Positions 23,987 through 32,549 of a DNA stretch of 64,000 bases are shown one piece after another. Source of the DNA: UBA5364 sp050259235 (lineage in GTDB: Bacteria > Bacillota_I > Bacilli_A > RF39 > UBA660); contig JBLNAG010000005.1 of assembly GCA_050259235.1 (NCBI GenBank), forward strand, positions 186,001-250,000, read 5' to 3'. Below the pieces are notes generated by a model. The model was not told where the DNA came from. It saw only the letters and a program-made list of their open reading frames with translations, and searched no databases. Within the stretch, counting starts at the first letter, position 1; every line of letters begins with the position of its first letter. The position numbers were made by a program, and so were the translations under genes.

Positions 23987-24838
23987 ATGCTAAATACAAA
24001 TATAATAGGAAATAAAATTGTGGAAGCTAGAAAAAAGAAAAATTTATCTCAAGCAGAATTAGCTAGAAAGATATCTATTAGTTCTCAAGCAGTAGGCAAA
24101 TGGGAAAGAGGAGAATCAATTCCTGATCTTATAACTTTTAATGAAATAGCTAAGGTATTAGATGTTGATTTAAATTATTTTTCTGATGATTTTGAATCTA
24201 AAGAAATAAAGGAACAAAATAATAATGAAAAAATAACTTTTAATATGTCATGTGGTGATTGGAAGGATGCAGATTTTTCAGGTTTAAAGAATTTAAATGA
24301 TAAGTTTAGTTCTTCTAATATTCAAAGTTGTAAATTTGATGATGCTGATCTAGGTAAAATAGTATTTAAATCAAACAATATTGATAATAATAGTTTTGTT
24401 TCATCAAATTTTACTGATAGTAATTTTTCTAGTTCAAATATTATAAAAAATAATTTTATGGAAAGTAATCTTACTAATTCAAACTTTAAATCAAGTAACT
24501 TAAGTAATAATGATTTTTCAAAAGCTATTTTAAAGAATGTTGAATTTAATACTAGTGCATTTTCTAAAAATATAGTTATTGATACTATATGGGATAGTAC
24601 TAAGTTTAAATATTGTGGTTTTGCTGATATGACATTTGAAGGTAAAATAACTAATTGTAGTTTTGAAGATTGTAAGTTTTCAAAAACAATATTTAAAGAT
24701 GTAATATTCACAAATACGTTCTTCAAGAATAATCGTAATTTTAAAAAAATAAGATTTGAAAATTGTAAGGCTGATAATATAACTTATGCATTCTTAAAGA
24801 ATAATAAGGTATCTTTAGAAGGAATAGAACTTTTATAA
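23987..24838 (+). CDS. XRE regulator fused to pentapeptide-like repeats
   Basis: A 283-aa protein. Residues 5-65 form an XRE-type helix-turn-helix (KIVEARKKKNLSQAELARKI, SSQAVGKWERGESIPD). The rest, from about residue 85, is made of pentapeptide-like repeats of N/S-F/L type (SNFTDSNFSSSN, SNLTNSNFKSSNLSNNDF), predicted to form a right-handed beta-helix. In some pentapeptide proteins the helix mimics DNA. A DNA-binding domain plus a DNA-mimic-like rod in one chain is unusual but occurs in Firmicutes. An AAAGGAAG site precedes the ATG. Confidence 0.85.
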   Translation: MLNTNIIGNKIVEARKKKNLSQAELARKISISSQAVGKWERGESIPDLITFNEIAKVLDVDLNYFSDDFESKEIKEQNNNEKITFNMSCGDWKDADFSGLKNLNDKFSSSNIQSCKFDDADLGKIVFKSNNIDNNSFVSSNFTDSNFSSSNIIKNNFMESNLTNSNFKSSNLSNNDFSKAILKNVEFNTSAFSKNIVIDTIWDSTKFKYCGFADMTFEGKITNCSFEDCKFSKTIFKDVIFTNTFFKNNRNFKKIRFENCKADNITYAFLKNNKVSLEGIELL

Positions 24839-24860
24839 AAAGACACTAAGTGTCTTTTTT
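24837..24860. terminator. Bidirectional terminator between convergent genes
   Basis: A 10-bp stem AAAAAGACAC/GTGTCTTTTT with a TAA loop, overlapping the ends of both convergent genes. Confidence 0.8.
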
Positions 24861-25475
24861 AATATTATTATCATCTCTAATAGAATGAAACACTAAGCCA
24901 AATTCTTTTCTTTTAACTTCTATATAATAATTTATATTTATAACAATACTGCCTAAGAAAGCTACTAATAAATCAAACATAGTATCATCTATACCAGTTT
25001 CCTTCCATCTTTGATGATCAGTATTAAATAGTTTATCAGTAGTAAATTCTACAAACTCCCAACAGACTGCAATTAGTAATGTAAAACCACTTATAAAAAG
25101 GATATTGAATAATATTTTTTTCTTTAAATCTTTATTATTATATTTTATAAATAATACTGCTACTAAAGCCATCATAAAACCAAAATAAAAATGAACGATT
25201 TTATCATACCAAAGATTATCATCAAATAGGTTCATTATATTTCCAAATAATACTGCAGCTATAATATAAATATAATATAAAAACTTAAATAATTCACTTA
25301 AATTTATTTTTAATATTTTCCTGGTTAAAAAGGGAATTAATAAAGCTAAAAATAGCACGCCATTATTTATTAGTTCCATATATTTTTCGTCTATAAAACT
25401 TTTCCCTATAAAGAAAATATTAACAACAATTATACTAATTAAGATTAAGGTATTTATAATTTTCAATGTTTTCAT
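24846..25475 (-). CDS. DUF2238/YjdF-like membrane protein
   Basis: A 209-aa protein with six hydrophobic helices. Polar landmarks are WYDKIVHFYFGF, CWEFVEFTTD, RW..TGIDDTMFDLLVAFLGS, the charged pattern of the YjdF/DUF2238 membrane family, whose function is unknown. The ATG at 25475 is chosen; a TTG eight codons upstream is possible, and neither has a visible ribosome binding site. It stands alone between convergent and divergent neighbours. Confidence 0.65.
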   Translation of the reverse strand: MKTLKIINTLILISIIVVNIFFIGKSFIDEKYMELINNGVLFLALLIPFLTRKILKINLSELFKFLYYIYIIAAVLFGNIMNLFDDNLWYDKIVHFYFGFMMALVAVLFIKYNNKDLKKKILFNILFISGFTLLIAVCWEFVEFTTDKLFNTDHQRWKETGIDDTMFDLLVAFLGSIVININYYIEVKRKEFGLVFHSIRDDNNIKKDT

Positions 25476-25567
25476 AATAATCGTTTTTATTATGAACAAT
25501 ATTTAAATTTAAATACCATTTTATTATGGAATATTTGTTATAATAAATTATAAAGAGGTGCATGTTT

Positions 25568-26023
25568 ATGAAATATTCTTATAGTTATGACACTTTACTT
25601 GGAAGTATTACGATTGTTACTGAGGATGAATGTTTAATAGAAATAATCTATGGAAGAAAGAATATTGGAGTATTAAAAGAAACTACTCTAATAAAAGAAA
25701 TAAAAAAACAAATAGATGAGTATTTAAGTGGTAATAGAAAAGAATTTAATGTACCAATTAAAATGATAGGAACAGACTTTCAAATTAAAGTATGGAATGA
25801 ATTAATTAAAATAAAATATGGTGAAAGTATATGTTATCAAGAATTAGCTGAAAGAGTTAAAAATAAAAATTATGCAAGAGCAGTTGGTCTAGCTAATAAT
25901 AAGAATCCTATTCCTATTATAGTTCCTTGCCATAGAGTAATTGGTAAAAGGGGTAATTTAGTAGGCTATGCTGGAGGTCTAGATATTAAAGATAAGTTAT
26001 TGGCAATAGAAAACAAAGAATAA
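25568..26023 (+). CDS. ogt: Methylated-DNA--protein-cysteine methyltransferase
   Basis: A DNA repair protein of 151 aa that transfers the alkyl group from O6-methylguanine to its own cysteine. The active site PCHRVIG is present (IPIIVPCHRVIGKRGNLVGYAGG), as are the DNA-binding helix (TDFQIKVWNELIKIKYGESICYQELA) and the arginine finger region (YARAVGLANNKNPIP). ATG 25568 is chosen because AGAGGTG sits eight bases before it; the ATG at 25562 is too close. It is a stand-alone gene. Confidence 0.94.
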   Translation: MKYSYSYDTLLGSITIVTEDECLIEIIYGRKNIGVLKETTLIKEIKKQIDEYLSGNRKEFNVPIKMIGTDFQIKVWNELIKIKYGESICYQELAERVKNKNYARAVGLANNKNPIPIIVPCHRVIGKRGNLVGYAGGLDIKDKLLAIENKE

Positions 26024-26143
26024 TAAAATCAAAGTTAAAATAATTAATCTTTACGATAGTATATACTCAAAATAAAAATATAAATTTACAGATTATTATT
26101 TTTTAATTGTGTTATAATATGTAAAGATATAAGGAAGTGATTT

Positions 26144-27361
26144 ATGAATATAATTAGAAATTATGCTAAAGTAACAATAACTGATAAAGGAAAAAAACAT
26201 TTAGATACTGGCCATCCTTGGGTTTTTGAAGGAGAAGTATTAAATATTGATGGTACTTATATTAATGGTGATTTAGTAGATGTTATTAGTTTAAAGAATA
26301 AATATTTGGGAACGGGATTTATTAATGATAATTCTAAAATAAGAGTACGAATTATTAGTAAAAATGCTAATGATAAATTTGATGAAAAATTTTGGGAAAG
26401 AAGATTGAAATATGCTTGGGAATACCGTAAAACAGTAATGGGTGATGATATAACTAATTGTCGAATAATATTTGGAGAAGCTGATCAATTACCAGGATTA
26501 ACAATTGATCGATTTAACGATATTCTAGTAGCACAATGTTTATCACTAGGAATGGATAAAATAAAAGATATAATCTACAATACTATCTATAAGATAATGA
26601 AAGAAGATAATCAAAATATTGTTGGTTTATATGAAAGAAATGATGTATCTATAAGGAAATTAGAAGGATTAGAAGAACATAAAGGATACTATAAATTAAA
26701 AAATATTAATATACCAAATTATGTTATTACTACGATTATTGAAAATGGAATAAAATATAAAGTTGATGTTGAAAACGGTCAAAAAACAGGCTTTTTCTTA
26801 GATCAAAAATATAATAGATTAGCAATATCGAAAATTGCCAAAGGTAAAAAAGTTTTAGATTGTTTTACTCATACTGGTTCATTTGCTATGAATGCAGCTA
26901 TGGGTGGATCGCTTTCAGTCCATGCTGTTGACATATCCGCTAAAGCTATTGAACTAGCTAAAGAAAATGCTGAACTAAATAATTTTAGTAATATAACATT
27001 TGAAGTAGCCGATGTTTTTGATTTATTATCAAATATTCAAAATGGAGAATATGATTTTATAATATTAGATCCACCAGCATTTACCAAGTCAAGTAAAACA
27101 GTAGAAAATGCTACTCGTGGATATAGAGAAATAAATTACCGTGCTATTAAAATATTATCTAGGGGAGGCTATTTAGCAACTTGTTCTTGCTCTCATTTTA
27201 TGGATGATGAAAGATTTATTCAAATGTTAAAAGAGGTGGCTAAAGATGCAGATGTTAGTTTACGACAAATAGAAGCAAGACAACAAGGTCCTGATCATCC
27301 AATATTATGGAATGTTAGAGAAACTGATTATTTAAAATTTTATATATTTCAAATTATATAA
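26144..27361 (+). CDS. RlmI-like class I rRNA methyltransferase (PUA domain)
   Basis: A SAM-dependent RNA methyltransferase of 405 aa, of the RlmI/YwbD group acting on 23S rRNA cytosine. The N-terminal PUA domain includes GHPWVFEGEV and YLGTGFIN. The central part has EADQLPGLTIDRF. The Rossmann domain has GQKTGFFLDQKYNR, VLDCFTHTGSFAMNAA, LDPPAFTKS and the catalytic-cysteine segment TCSCSHFM. Length and order fit. A promoter-like TATAAT and an AAGGAAGTG site precede it. It ends in a perfect palindromic terminator. Confidence 0.92.
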   Translation: MNIIRNYAKVTITDKGKKHLDTGHPWVFEGEVLNIDGTYINGDLVDVISLKNKYLGTGFINDNSKIRVRIISKNANDKFDEKFWERRLKYAWEYRKTVMGDDITNCRIIFGEADQLPGLTIDRFNDILVAQCLSLGMDKIKDIIYNTIYKIMKEDNQNIVGLYERNDVSIRKLEGLEEHKGYYKLKNINIPNYVITTIIENGIKYKVDVENGQKTGFFLDQKYNRLAISKIAKGKKVLDCFTHTGSFAMNAAMGGSLSVHAVDISAKAIELAKENAELNNFSNITFEVADVFDLLSNIQNGEYDFIILDPPAFTKSSKTVENATRGYREINYRAIKILSRGGYLATCSCSHFMDDERFIQMLKEVAKDADVSLRQIEARQQGPDHPILWNVRETDYLKFYIFQII

Positions 27362-27382
27362 ATAATCATAATGATATTCAAC

Positions 27383-27406
27383 AAAAAAGGAGCATGCTCC
27401 TTTTTT
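27383..27406. terminator. Bidirectional palindromic terminator
   Basis: A 24-base perfect palindrome of A6-GGAGCA and its complement, between two convergent genes. Confidence 0.85.
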
Positions 27407-27407
27407 A

Positions 27408-28898
27408 TTAATCTTTAAGTTCATTTAATTGTTTTGGATATTTATTCTTAGTAGAGTATATTCTATCTCTATCAACTAATACTAAAGGCATTTTTTTAAA
27501 GTGTTCTGGTAATGTTTCGGGATCAAGACAATCAGCATCTTTATAACTATCTAATATTCGACAGTTATCACCACATTGTCCATTTATTAAAGTATCAGTA
27601 GTATAGTAGCCAAGGGATCTTAATTCTTGTAGAAATCTAGAAAAATATTGATCAGGTAGATCTTTAGCAGATCTTTTTAAGTATTTTTGTACTTCTAATC
27701 CAGAAATAATTATACCATTATCATTTCTAATTAAAAATTCTTCTAAATTTTTGGCAATTAAATATATATTTGGACATATCTCTTTTTCGTATGACCATTT
27801 TGTTCTAACTAACTTTATGACATAGTCACCTATTCTATAACATGAACTGGTACTACCATCTAAAAGATAATCGGTTGTTTTGTCTTCACTTATAGTTAGA
27901 TATTGATCAATACATCTTTTTAACTCAGTTCCTAAACCATGAAAAAAAATTTTAAATAAAGGAGAAGATATCCAATTATTATAGTTTTGGAACATACGTA
28001 CATAATATTTAAATTTATCTAAAATATCTTTTGTAACATTATCACTATATCTATTTAAAATTTCAAACTGAGCATTTCTTGAAGTCATAAACAATCGGTC
28101 AGCATCGGCCTTAAACTCTTCAATACCCAATTCATTTGTTTTAAATCTAAGTAAACCATTAGATAAAGGAACTTCAATACTAGCTAATAGGTGTTCAGCT
28201 AAATCATTTTCTTTATAATTAGAAAGAATAAAATCTTTTAATTTTAGGTAAACTGATTTTTCTAAAGGTGAATTTAAACAAGTAACCGCGATTTTTGATA
28301 TATCTTCTTCACTCATTAATTTTGGACATAAAGATAATTGTTCATTTTCTTCATAAGTATAATCTGTCATATATGCAGTGATATCACTATATATTTCTAA
28401 TAACTTATTAGGAAAATTTTTAATAGTATACAATATAAATAAAGCACGCATATGAAGATTATTGTTGGTTGCAAGTTTATTTACTAAATAATTATTATCA
28501 ATATAATCTTCAAAAGCATACTCACAAATAAATAATATTCTTTCTTCAGCATCGCTTTTTAATATCGTTTCTAAATTATTAGCAATATATTCTTTGCCCC
28601 ATTTAGTATTAAATAAAATGTTTTTAATTTTTTTTGTGTCAAACTGTAAAAATGAATATTTTTCCATTAATGAATTAGTTTCTTTTTGATATTCATCCAT
28701 ATCGTAAACTATATCAAAACAAAACTTTGGTTTAATATCTTTTAATTTAATAAAGAATGCTTTAACAATGTTATATTTGTTTGAAGAAGTTCTGATTCGA
28801 TTAGCTAAACTTTCTAAATCATAAGAACTTAGTCCCAAACCTTCAGTAATAAAATTAATGTTTCCTTCTTTTAGACATTGAATTGGATCGTATGCCAT
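27408..28898 (-). CDS. Large orphan protein with kinase-like C-terminal lobe
   Basis: Unrecognised 496-aa soluble protein. The first 320 residues are helical, repeat-like and rich in Leu, Asp and Asn. The last third has GSTSSCYRIGDYVIKLVRTK, which resembles the glycine-rich loop and VIK lysine of a protein-kinase N-lobe. No HRD or DFG motif is seen after it, so it may be a kinase-fold pseudoenzyme. Good start: AAAGAGGG before the ATG. It is alone on its strand. Protein-binding or regulatory roles are possible; nothing more can be said. Confidence 0.6.
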   Translation of the reverse strand: MAYDPIQCLKEGNINFITEGLGLSSYDLESLANRIRTSSNKYNIVKAFFIKLKDIKPKFCFDIVYDMDEYQKETNSLMEKYSFLQFDTKKIKNILFNTKWGKEYIANNLETILKSDAEERILFICEYAFEDYIDNNYLVNKLATNNNLHMRALFILYTIKNFPNKLLEIYSDITAYMTDYTYEENEQLSLCPKLMSEEDISKIAVTCLNSPLEKSVYLKLKDFILSNYKENDLAEHLLASIEVPLSNGLLRFKTNELGIEEFKADADRLFMTSRNAQFEILNRYSDNVTKDILDKFKYYVRMFQNYNNWISSPLFKIFFHGLGTELKRCIDQYLTISEDKTTDYLLDGSTSSCYRIGDYVIKLVRTKWSYEKEICPNIYLIAKNLEEFLIRNDNGIIISGLEVQKYLKRSAKDLPDQYFSRFLQELRSLGYYTTDTLINGQCGDNCRILDSYKDADCLDPETLPEHFKKMPLVLVDRDRIYSTKNKYPKQLNELKD

Positions 28899-29187
28899 AA
28901 TATCCCTCTTTGTAGTCCACTATTATAACGTATAGATTATTAAAGTCAAATATTTTTTAAGTAAATTCCATTTAATTCACTTAAAAATTTAATTTTTTTT
29001 TGTTTTTGAGAAAGAAATACTTAATTTATGATGCTTTAACGAAAGATTCTATAAGATCAATCATGTATAAAGTAGATTTTTTTCCTTTATTTACTTGCAT
29101 TTTGTACGATCATAATTTAAAAGATGTTGACATTTGGTAAAAAAAGGTATAATATTGTTTTTAATTTCTATTTAAAGGGGTATGATT
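28899..29187. other. Intergenic region holding the leader promoter
   Basis: No gene seen on either strand up to 29187. A TTGACA (29127-29132) / TATAAT (29148-29153) pair with a short 15-base spacer reads towards the 35-codon frame at 29188. The rest is AT-rich and unstructured. Confidence 0.5.
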
Positions 29188-29295
29188 ATGAGTAATTTTG
29201 TTAATAAAATAAGAGATATTATATACTGTGTTAGATATATGATTATTAATAAACTAACAAATTTTATTTATGCTTGTATGACTATTTATGGATAA
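29188..29295 (+). CDS. 35-aa hydrophobic peptide upstream of the RSH gene
   Basis: A short frame with a strong AAAGGGG site seven bases before its ATG and its own promoter. The product is 35 aa, basic and hydrophobic (MSNFVNKIRDIIYCVRYMII then NKLTNFIYACMTIYG), with seven Ile and four Tyr codons. Its stop codon touches a terminator hairpin, and the next gene is an RSH (ppGpp) enzyme. It could be a leader peptide for attenuation or a small membrane-active (type I toxin-like) peptide. I cannot tell which. Confidence 0.5.
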   Translation: MSNFVNKIRDIIYCVRYMIINKLTNFIYACMTIYG

Positions 29296-29342
29296 AAACG
29301 ATAACCTTGGGCAGTTAATGCGAAAAAGTTCTCGTTTTTTTT
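29295..29342 (+). terminator. Terminator/attenuator before the RSH gene
   Basis: Arms AAAACGA-T-AAC and GTT-C-TCGTTTT enclose a 22-base loop, followed by a T-run. It lies between the 35-codon frame and the RSH start at 29373, so read-through is needed for the upstream promoter to reach that gene. Confidence 0.65.
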
Positions 29343-29372
29343 GTTTAATTAAAAATTAGGGGAGGTTACTAT

Positions 29373-30815
29373 ATGAATGATTTAACTATTGAAGAATTTA
29401 TTACTTACATCAAAAGCTATAATCCTGATGAAGTTGAAATAATAACCAAGGCATATGAATATGCAAAAAAATTACATGCTGGTCAAAAAAGACAAAGTGG
29501 GGAAGACTACATTATCCATCCTTTAAATGTTGCTAAAATATTAGCTGAAATGCATGCTGACCGGGACACAGTGTGTGCTGGGCTATTACATGATACCCTT
29601 GAAGACACAGACATTTCAAAGGAAGATATTGCTCATGACTTTAATAAAAATATTGCGAATTTGGTTGATGGTGTCACAAAAATAGGTAAACTTAATTTTT
29701 CCTCCAAACAAGATGAAGTTATGGCAAATACTAGAAAAGTAATTGTTGGTATTACAGAAGATGTGAGAATAATTATTATAAAATTAGCAGATAGACTTCA
29801 TAATATGCGAACATTACAATTTAAATCAGATTTTAAACAAAAGGAAAACGCTTTAGAAACAATGGAAATATTTGTTCCTTTAGCATATTACATTGGAGCA
29901 TATAGAATAAAAAGTGAACTAGAAGACTTATCACTAAGATATTTAAAACCTGATATGTACAAATCAATAGAAGAAAAAAAGGCTAAAATTGAATCTGATA
30001 GTCAAAGTTGCTTATATGAAATGTTAACAAAAATTAATCAATTATTAAATGATTGCAATATTCCAAATGAAATAAAAGTAAGAACAAAAAACATCTATGG
30101 TATTTATAAACAATTAAATGATGGCCATAAAATATCAGATATACATGATTTACTAGCTTTAAAAATAATAGTAGATAATATTGATAACTGTTATAGAACA
30201 TTAGGATTAGTTCATCAACAATATCATCCCATAAATTGTAAGTTTAAAGACTATATCTGCAACCCTAAAACTAATATGTATAGATCTCTTCACACAACAG
30301 TATTTGGAAGAGATAACCGATTAGTCCAAACCCAAATTAAAACATTTGATATGGATAGTATAGCTTCATTTGGATTGACAGCTTATTGGGACATTAATAA
30401 AGGTCAAGCAAGAGTTGTGATGCAAAATGATTTAAAAGAAAAATATCAATTTTTTAAATCGTTAACGGAAATGAATGCAATGTTTGGAGATAATCAACAA
30501 TTCGTAAGTCAGGTTAAAAGTGAATTATTTTCAGGAAAGGTTTATGTATTTACACCTAAAGGTAGGGTGATTGAATTACCAGTTGGATCTACTCCTATAG
30601 ATTTTGCATATAAGATTCATACTGATATTGGAAATACTATGGTAGCAGCAATAGTTAATGATGAATATGTACCACTTGACTATACATTGAAGAGTAAAGA
30701 TAGAGTGAGAATAATAACCGACGATTTGTCATTTGGTCCAAGAGATGATTGGGAGGAATCTGCTCGAACAACCTATGCTAAAAAGAAAATTAAGGAATTT
30801 AAATTAAAGAATTAG
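29373..30815 (+). CDS. RelA/SpoT homologue (HD, synthetase and TGS domains only)
   Basis: A 480-aa (p)ppGpp enzyme of the stringent response. The hydrolase HD domain is intact (HAGQKRQSGEDYIIHP, LLHDTLEDT, IKLADRLHNMRTL). The synthetase domain follows (VRTKNIYGIYKQL, IHDLLALKIIV, NPKTNMYRSLHTTV), then a TGS domain near residues 390-450 (VYVFTPKGRVIELPVGSTP, DFAYKIHTDIG). It stops there. The helical, zinc-finger and ACT regions that bring full-length RSH proteins to about 730 aa are absent, with a normal stop codon and no decayed remainder. A strong AGGGGAGG site precedes the ATG. Confidence 0.92.
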   Translation: MNDLTIEEFITYIKSYNPDEVEIITKAYEYAKKLHAGQKRQSGEDYIIHPLNVAKILAEMHADRDTVCAGLLHDTLEDTDISKEDIAHDFNKNIANLVDGVTKIGKLNFSSKQDEVMANTRKVIVGITEDVRIIIIKLADRLHNMRTLQFKSDFKQKENALETMEIFVPLAYYIGAYRIKSELEDLSLRYLKPDMYKSIEEKKAKIESDSQSCLYEMLTKINQLLNDCNIPNEIKVRTKNIYGIYKQLNDGHKISDIHDLLALKIIVDNIDNCYRTLGLVHQQYHPINCKFKDYICNPKTNMYRSLHTTVFGRDNRLVQTQIKTFDMDSIASFGLTAYWDINKGQARVVMQNDLKEKYQFFKSLTEMNAMFGDNQQFVSQVKSELFSGKVYVFTPKGRVIELPVGSTPIDFAYKIHTDIGNTMVAAIVNDEYVPLDYTLKSKDRVRIITDDLSFGPRDDWEESARTTYAKKKIKEFKLKN

Positions 30816-30828
30816 TTATTTAAAGAAT

Positions 30829-30850
30829 ATTAAATTTAATATCCTTTTTA
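30829..30850 (+). terminator. Terminator after the RSH gene
   Basis: An AT-rich palindrome (ATATTAAATTTAATAT) with AAAG/CTTT-like arms and a T-run. Confidence 0.6.
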
Positions 30851-30932
30851 TGCTTTAAATATTAATAAAAAAATCAATTGAGAAGACTTAATAAATATAA
30901 CATAATCAATTTATAAGAAATTAGGTGGTATT

Positions 30933-31823
30933 GTGAATGAATATAATTTTAAATATCCTTGTACAAAAATTGCCCTAGGAACGTGGCGTATGGGTGGAGA
31001 TGTAAAACCAAATCCAAATAATGATGATGAAAAAGATATAGAAGCAATTAAGTATGCAATCAGTAGAGGAGTTTTACATATAGATACTTCAGAAAGCTAT
31101 GCGGGTGGAGAATCCGAAAAGTTAATAGGTAAGGCAATAAATGGTGTTTCTAGAGATAAACTTTTTATTGCAACTAAAGTTCGTGAATATAATCTTTCTT
31201 ATGACAGTGTTATTAATTCGTGTAAAGAATCATTAAAGAGGCTAAACACTTCATATATTGATTTATATTATATACATAAGCAAAATCCTATGATTCCAAT
31301 AGAAGAAACAGCAAAGGCATTAAATAAGTTACTGGATATGGGACTTATTAAGCATGTGGGATTGAGTAATGTTGGTATTGATACTATTAAGAAGTATTCT
31401 AAACTTCTAAAAAAACCTATATTTGCTGTACAAAATCAATATAATCTGGTTTGCCGTGAATCACAAAGAAAAGGTGTTATAGATTATTGCCAAGAAAATG
31501 GAATTCATTTTATTGCGTGGAGACCAATTCTACTTTCTTATCCGGGAGCTAAAGATCCTTATTACCGCACTGGGACATATAAAATTTTAGATGAAATATC
31601 ACAAAAATATGAAAAAACTAATATTCAAATTGCAGTTAAGTGGCTATTACAACAAGAGGGTGTCTCCATCGTTTTTAAAAGTTCTAATAAAAAACATATA
31701 GATGAAATCTTAGATGTTGAAAATTTTGAACTTTCCAATCAAGATTGGGAAGCTTTGGACAAAGATTTTCCAGTGCAAAAAGAATTAGGCTGTACTGCTG
31801 ATACTTATTTTGAGTTATCATAA
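30933..31823 (+). CDS. Aldo/keto reductase
   Basis: NAD(P)H-dependent oxidoreductase of 296 aa with a TIM-barrel fold. Catalytic and cofactor landmarks: LGTWRMGG, HIDTSESYAGGESE (Asp/Tyr), ATKVREY, DLYYIHKQNP (His), VGLSNV, AVQNQYNLV and a C-terminal IVFKSSNKKHIDE for NADPH binding. GTG 30933 is the start, with AGGTGG upstream; an ATG nearby is out of frame. It is monocistronic by position. The substrate cannot be predicted. Confidence 0.92.
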   Translation: MNEYNFKYPCTKIALGTWRMGGDVKPNPNNDDEKDIEAIKYAISRGVLHIDTSESYAGGESEKLIGKAINGVSRDKLFIATKVREYNLSYDSVINSCKESLKRLNTSYIDLYYIHKQNPMIPIEETAKALNKLLDMGLIKHVGLSNVGIDTIKKYSKLLKKPIFAVQNQYNLVCRESQRKGVIDYCQENGIHFIAWRPILLSYPGAKDPYYRTGTYKILDEISQKYEKTNIQIAVKWLLQQEGVSIVFKSSNKKHIDEILDVENFELSNQDWEALDKDFPVQKELGCTADTYFELS

Positions 31824-31838
31824 AGTATATGTGTCTCA

Positions 31839-31867
31839 TAGACTTTTTTATTAATTTAAGGTATAAT
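31839..31867 (+). promoter_or_regulatory. Promoter for a probable leaderless mRNA
   Basis: -35 TAGACT (31839-31844), 17-base spacer, -10 TATAAT (31862-31867). The ATG of the HAD gene begins at 31874, where transcription should start, and no ribosome binding site is present. Confidence 0.65.
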
Positions 31868-31873
31868 ATTTGT

Positions 31874-32536
31874 ATGAAAAATTATGTTGTTGCTTTTGAT
31901 TTAGATGGTTTAATGATTGATAGTGAGAACTTTTATTTAAAGTTAATTATTAACTATAACAATCAGAATGGCCATCATTTTACAAAAAAGTTTTATATTG
32001 AAAATTGTTTGGGGAAAAAAAGAGATCAAATTACTTTGGAACTTTCTAAATTATGGGGTGAATCATTTGATTTTGAAACATATTGGAAAGAATTATTTAT
32101 TATAAGAAACGAGGCATTAAAGATTAATAAAATCAAAAAGAAAAAAGGATTAATGAAATTATTAAAATATTTGAAATCTAATAATATAAAGACTGCAATA
32201 GTTTCATCTTCATCTACTGAAATGATAAAGATGTTATTAAATAATTCAGATATTAGTTTGGATTATTTTGATAAGATAATTGGCTCAGAATTGGTAGCAA
32301 ATGTAAAACCAAGTCCTGATTTATATACTTTGGCTTGTAAAATGTTTGATATTGATCCAAAAAAAATGTTTGCAATAGAGGACAGTAGGGTAGGAATTGA
32401 AGCTGCGTATAACGCAGGAGTAAAACCTATTTTAATTCCAGACCTTATAGTATCATCAACTGAAGTTGAAAAGAGAATCATTGCAAAATTTAATTCACTT
32501 GATGAAATTATTCCGTTTTTGCAAAATTTAGAATAA
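31874..32536 (+). CDS. HAD hydrolase, beta-phosphoglucomutase-like
   Basis: A 220-aa HAD phosphatase/phosphomutase. Motif I FDLDGLMIDSE (nucleophile Asp), motif II SSSS, motif III lysine in VKPSPD and motif IV AIEDSRVGIEAA are all present with a C1 helical cap. ATG 31874 is used: 15 upstream in-frame codons carry no ribosome binding site, and the -10 box ends only six bases before this ATG, which suggests a leaderless message. Thirteen bases separate it from the TrpD-like gene, so they form an operon. The substrate is unknown; a sugar phosphate is the family norm. Confidence 0.88.
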   Translation: MKNYVVAFDLDGLMIDSENFYLKLIINYNNQNGHHFTKKFYIENCLGKKRDQITLELSKLWGESFDFETYWKELFIIRNEALKINKIKKKKGLMKLLKYLKSNNIKTAIVSSSSTEMIKMLLNNSDISLDYFDKIIGSELVANVKPSPDLYTLACKMFDIDPKKMFAIEDSRVGIEAAYNAGVKPILIPDLIVSSTEVEKRIIAKFNSLDEIIPFLQNLE

Positions 32537-32549
32537 AGGAGTGAGATAG

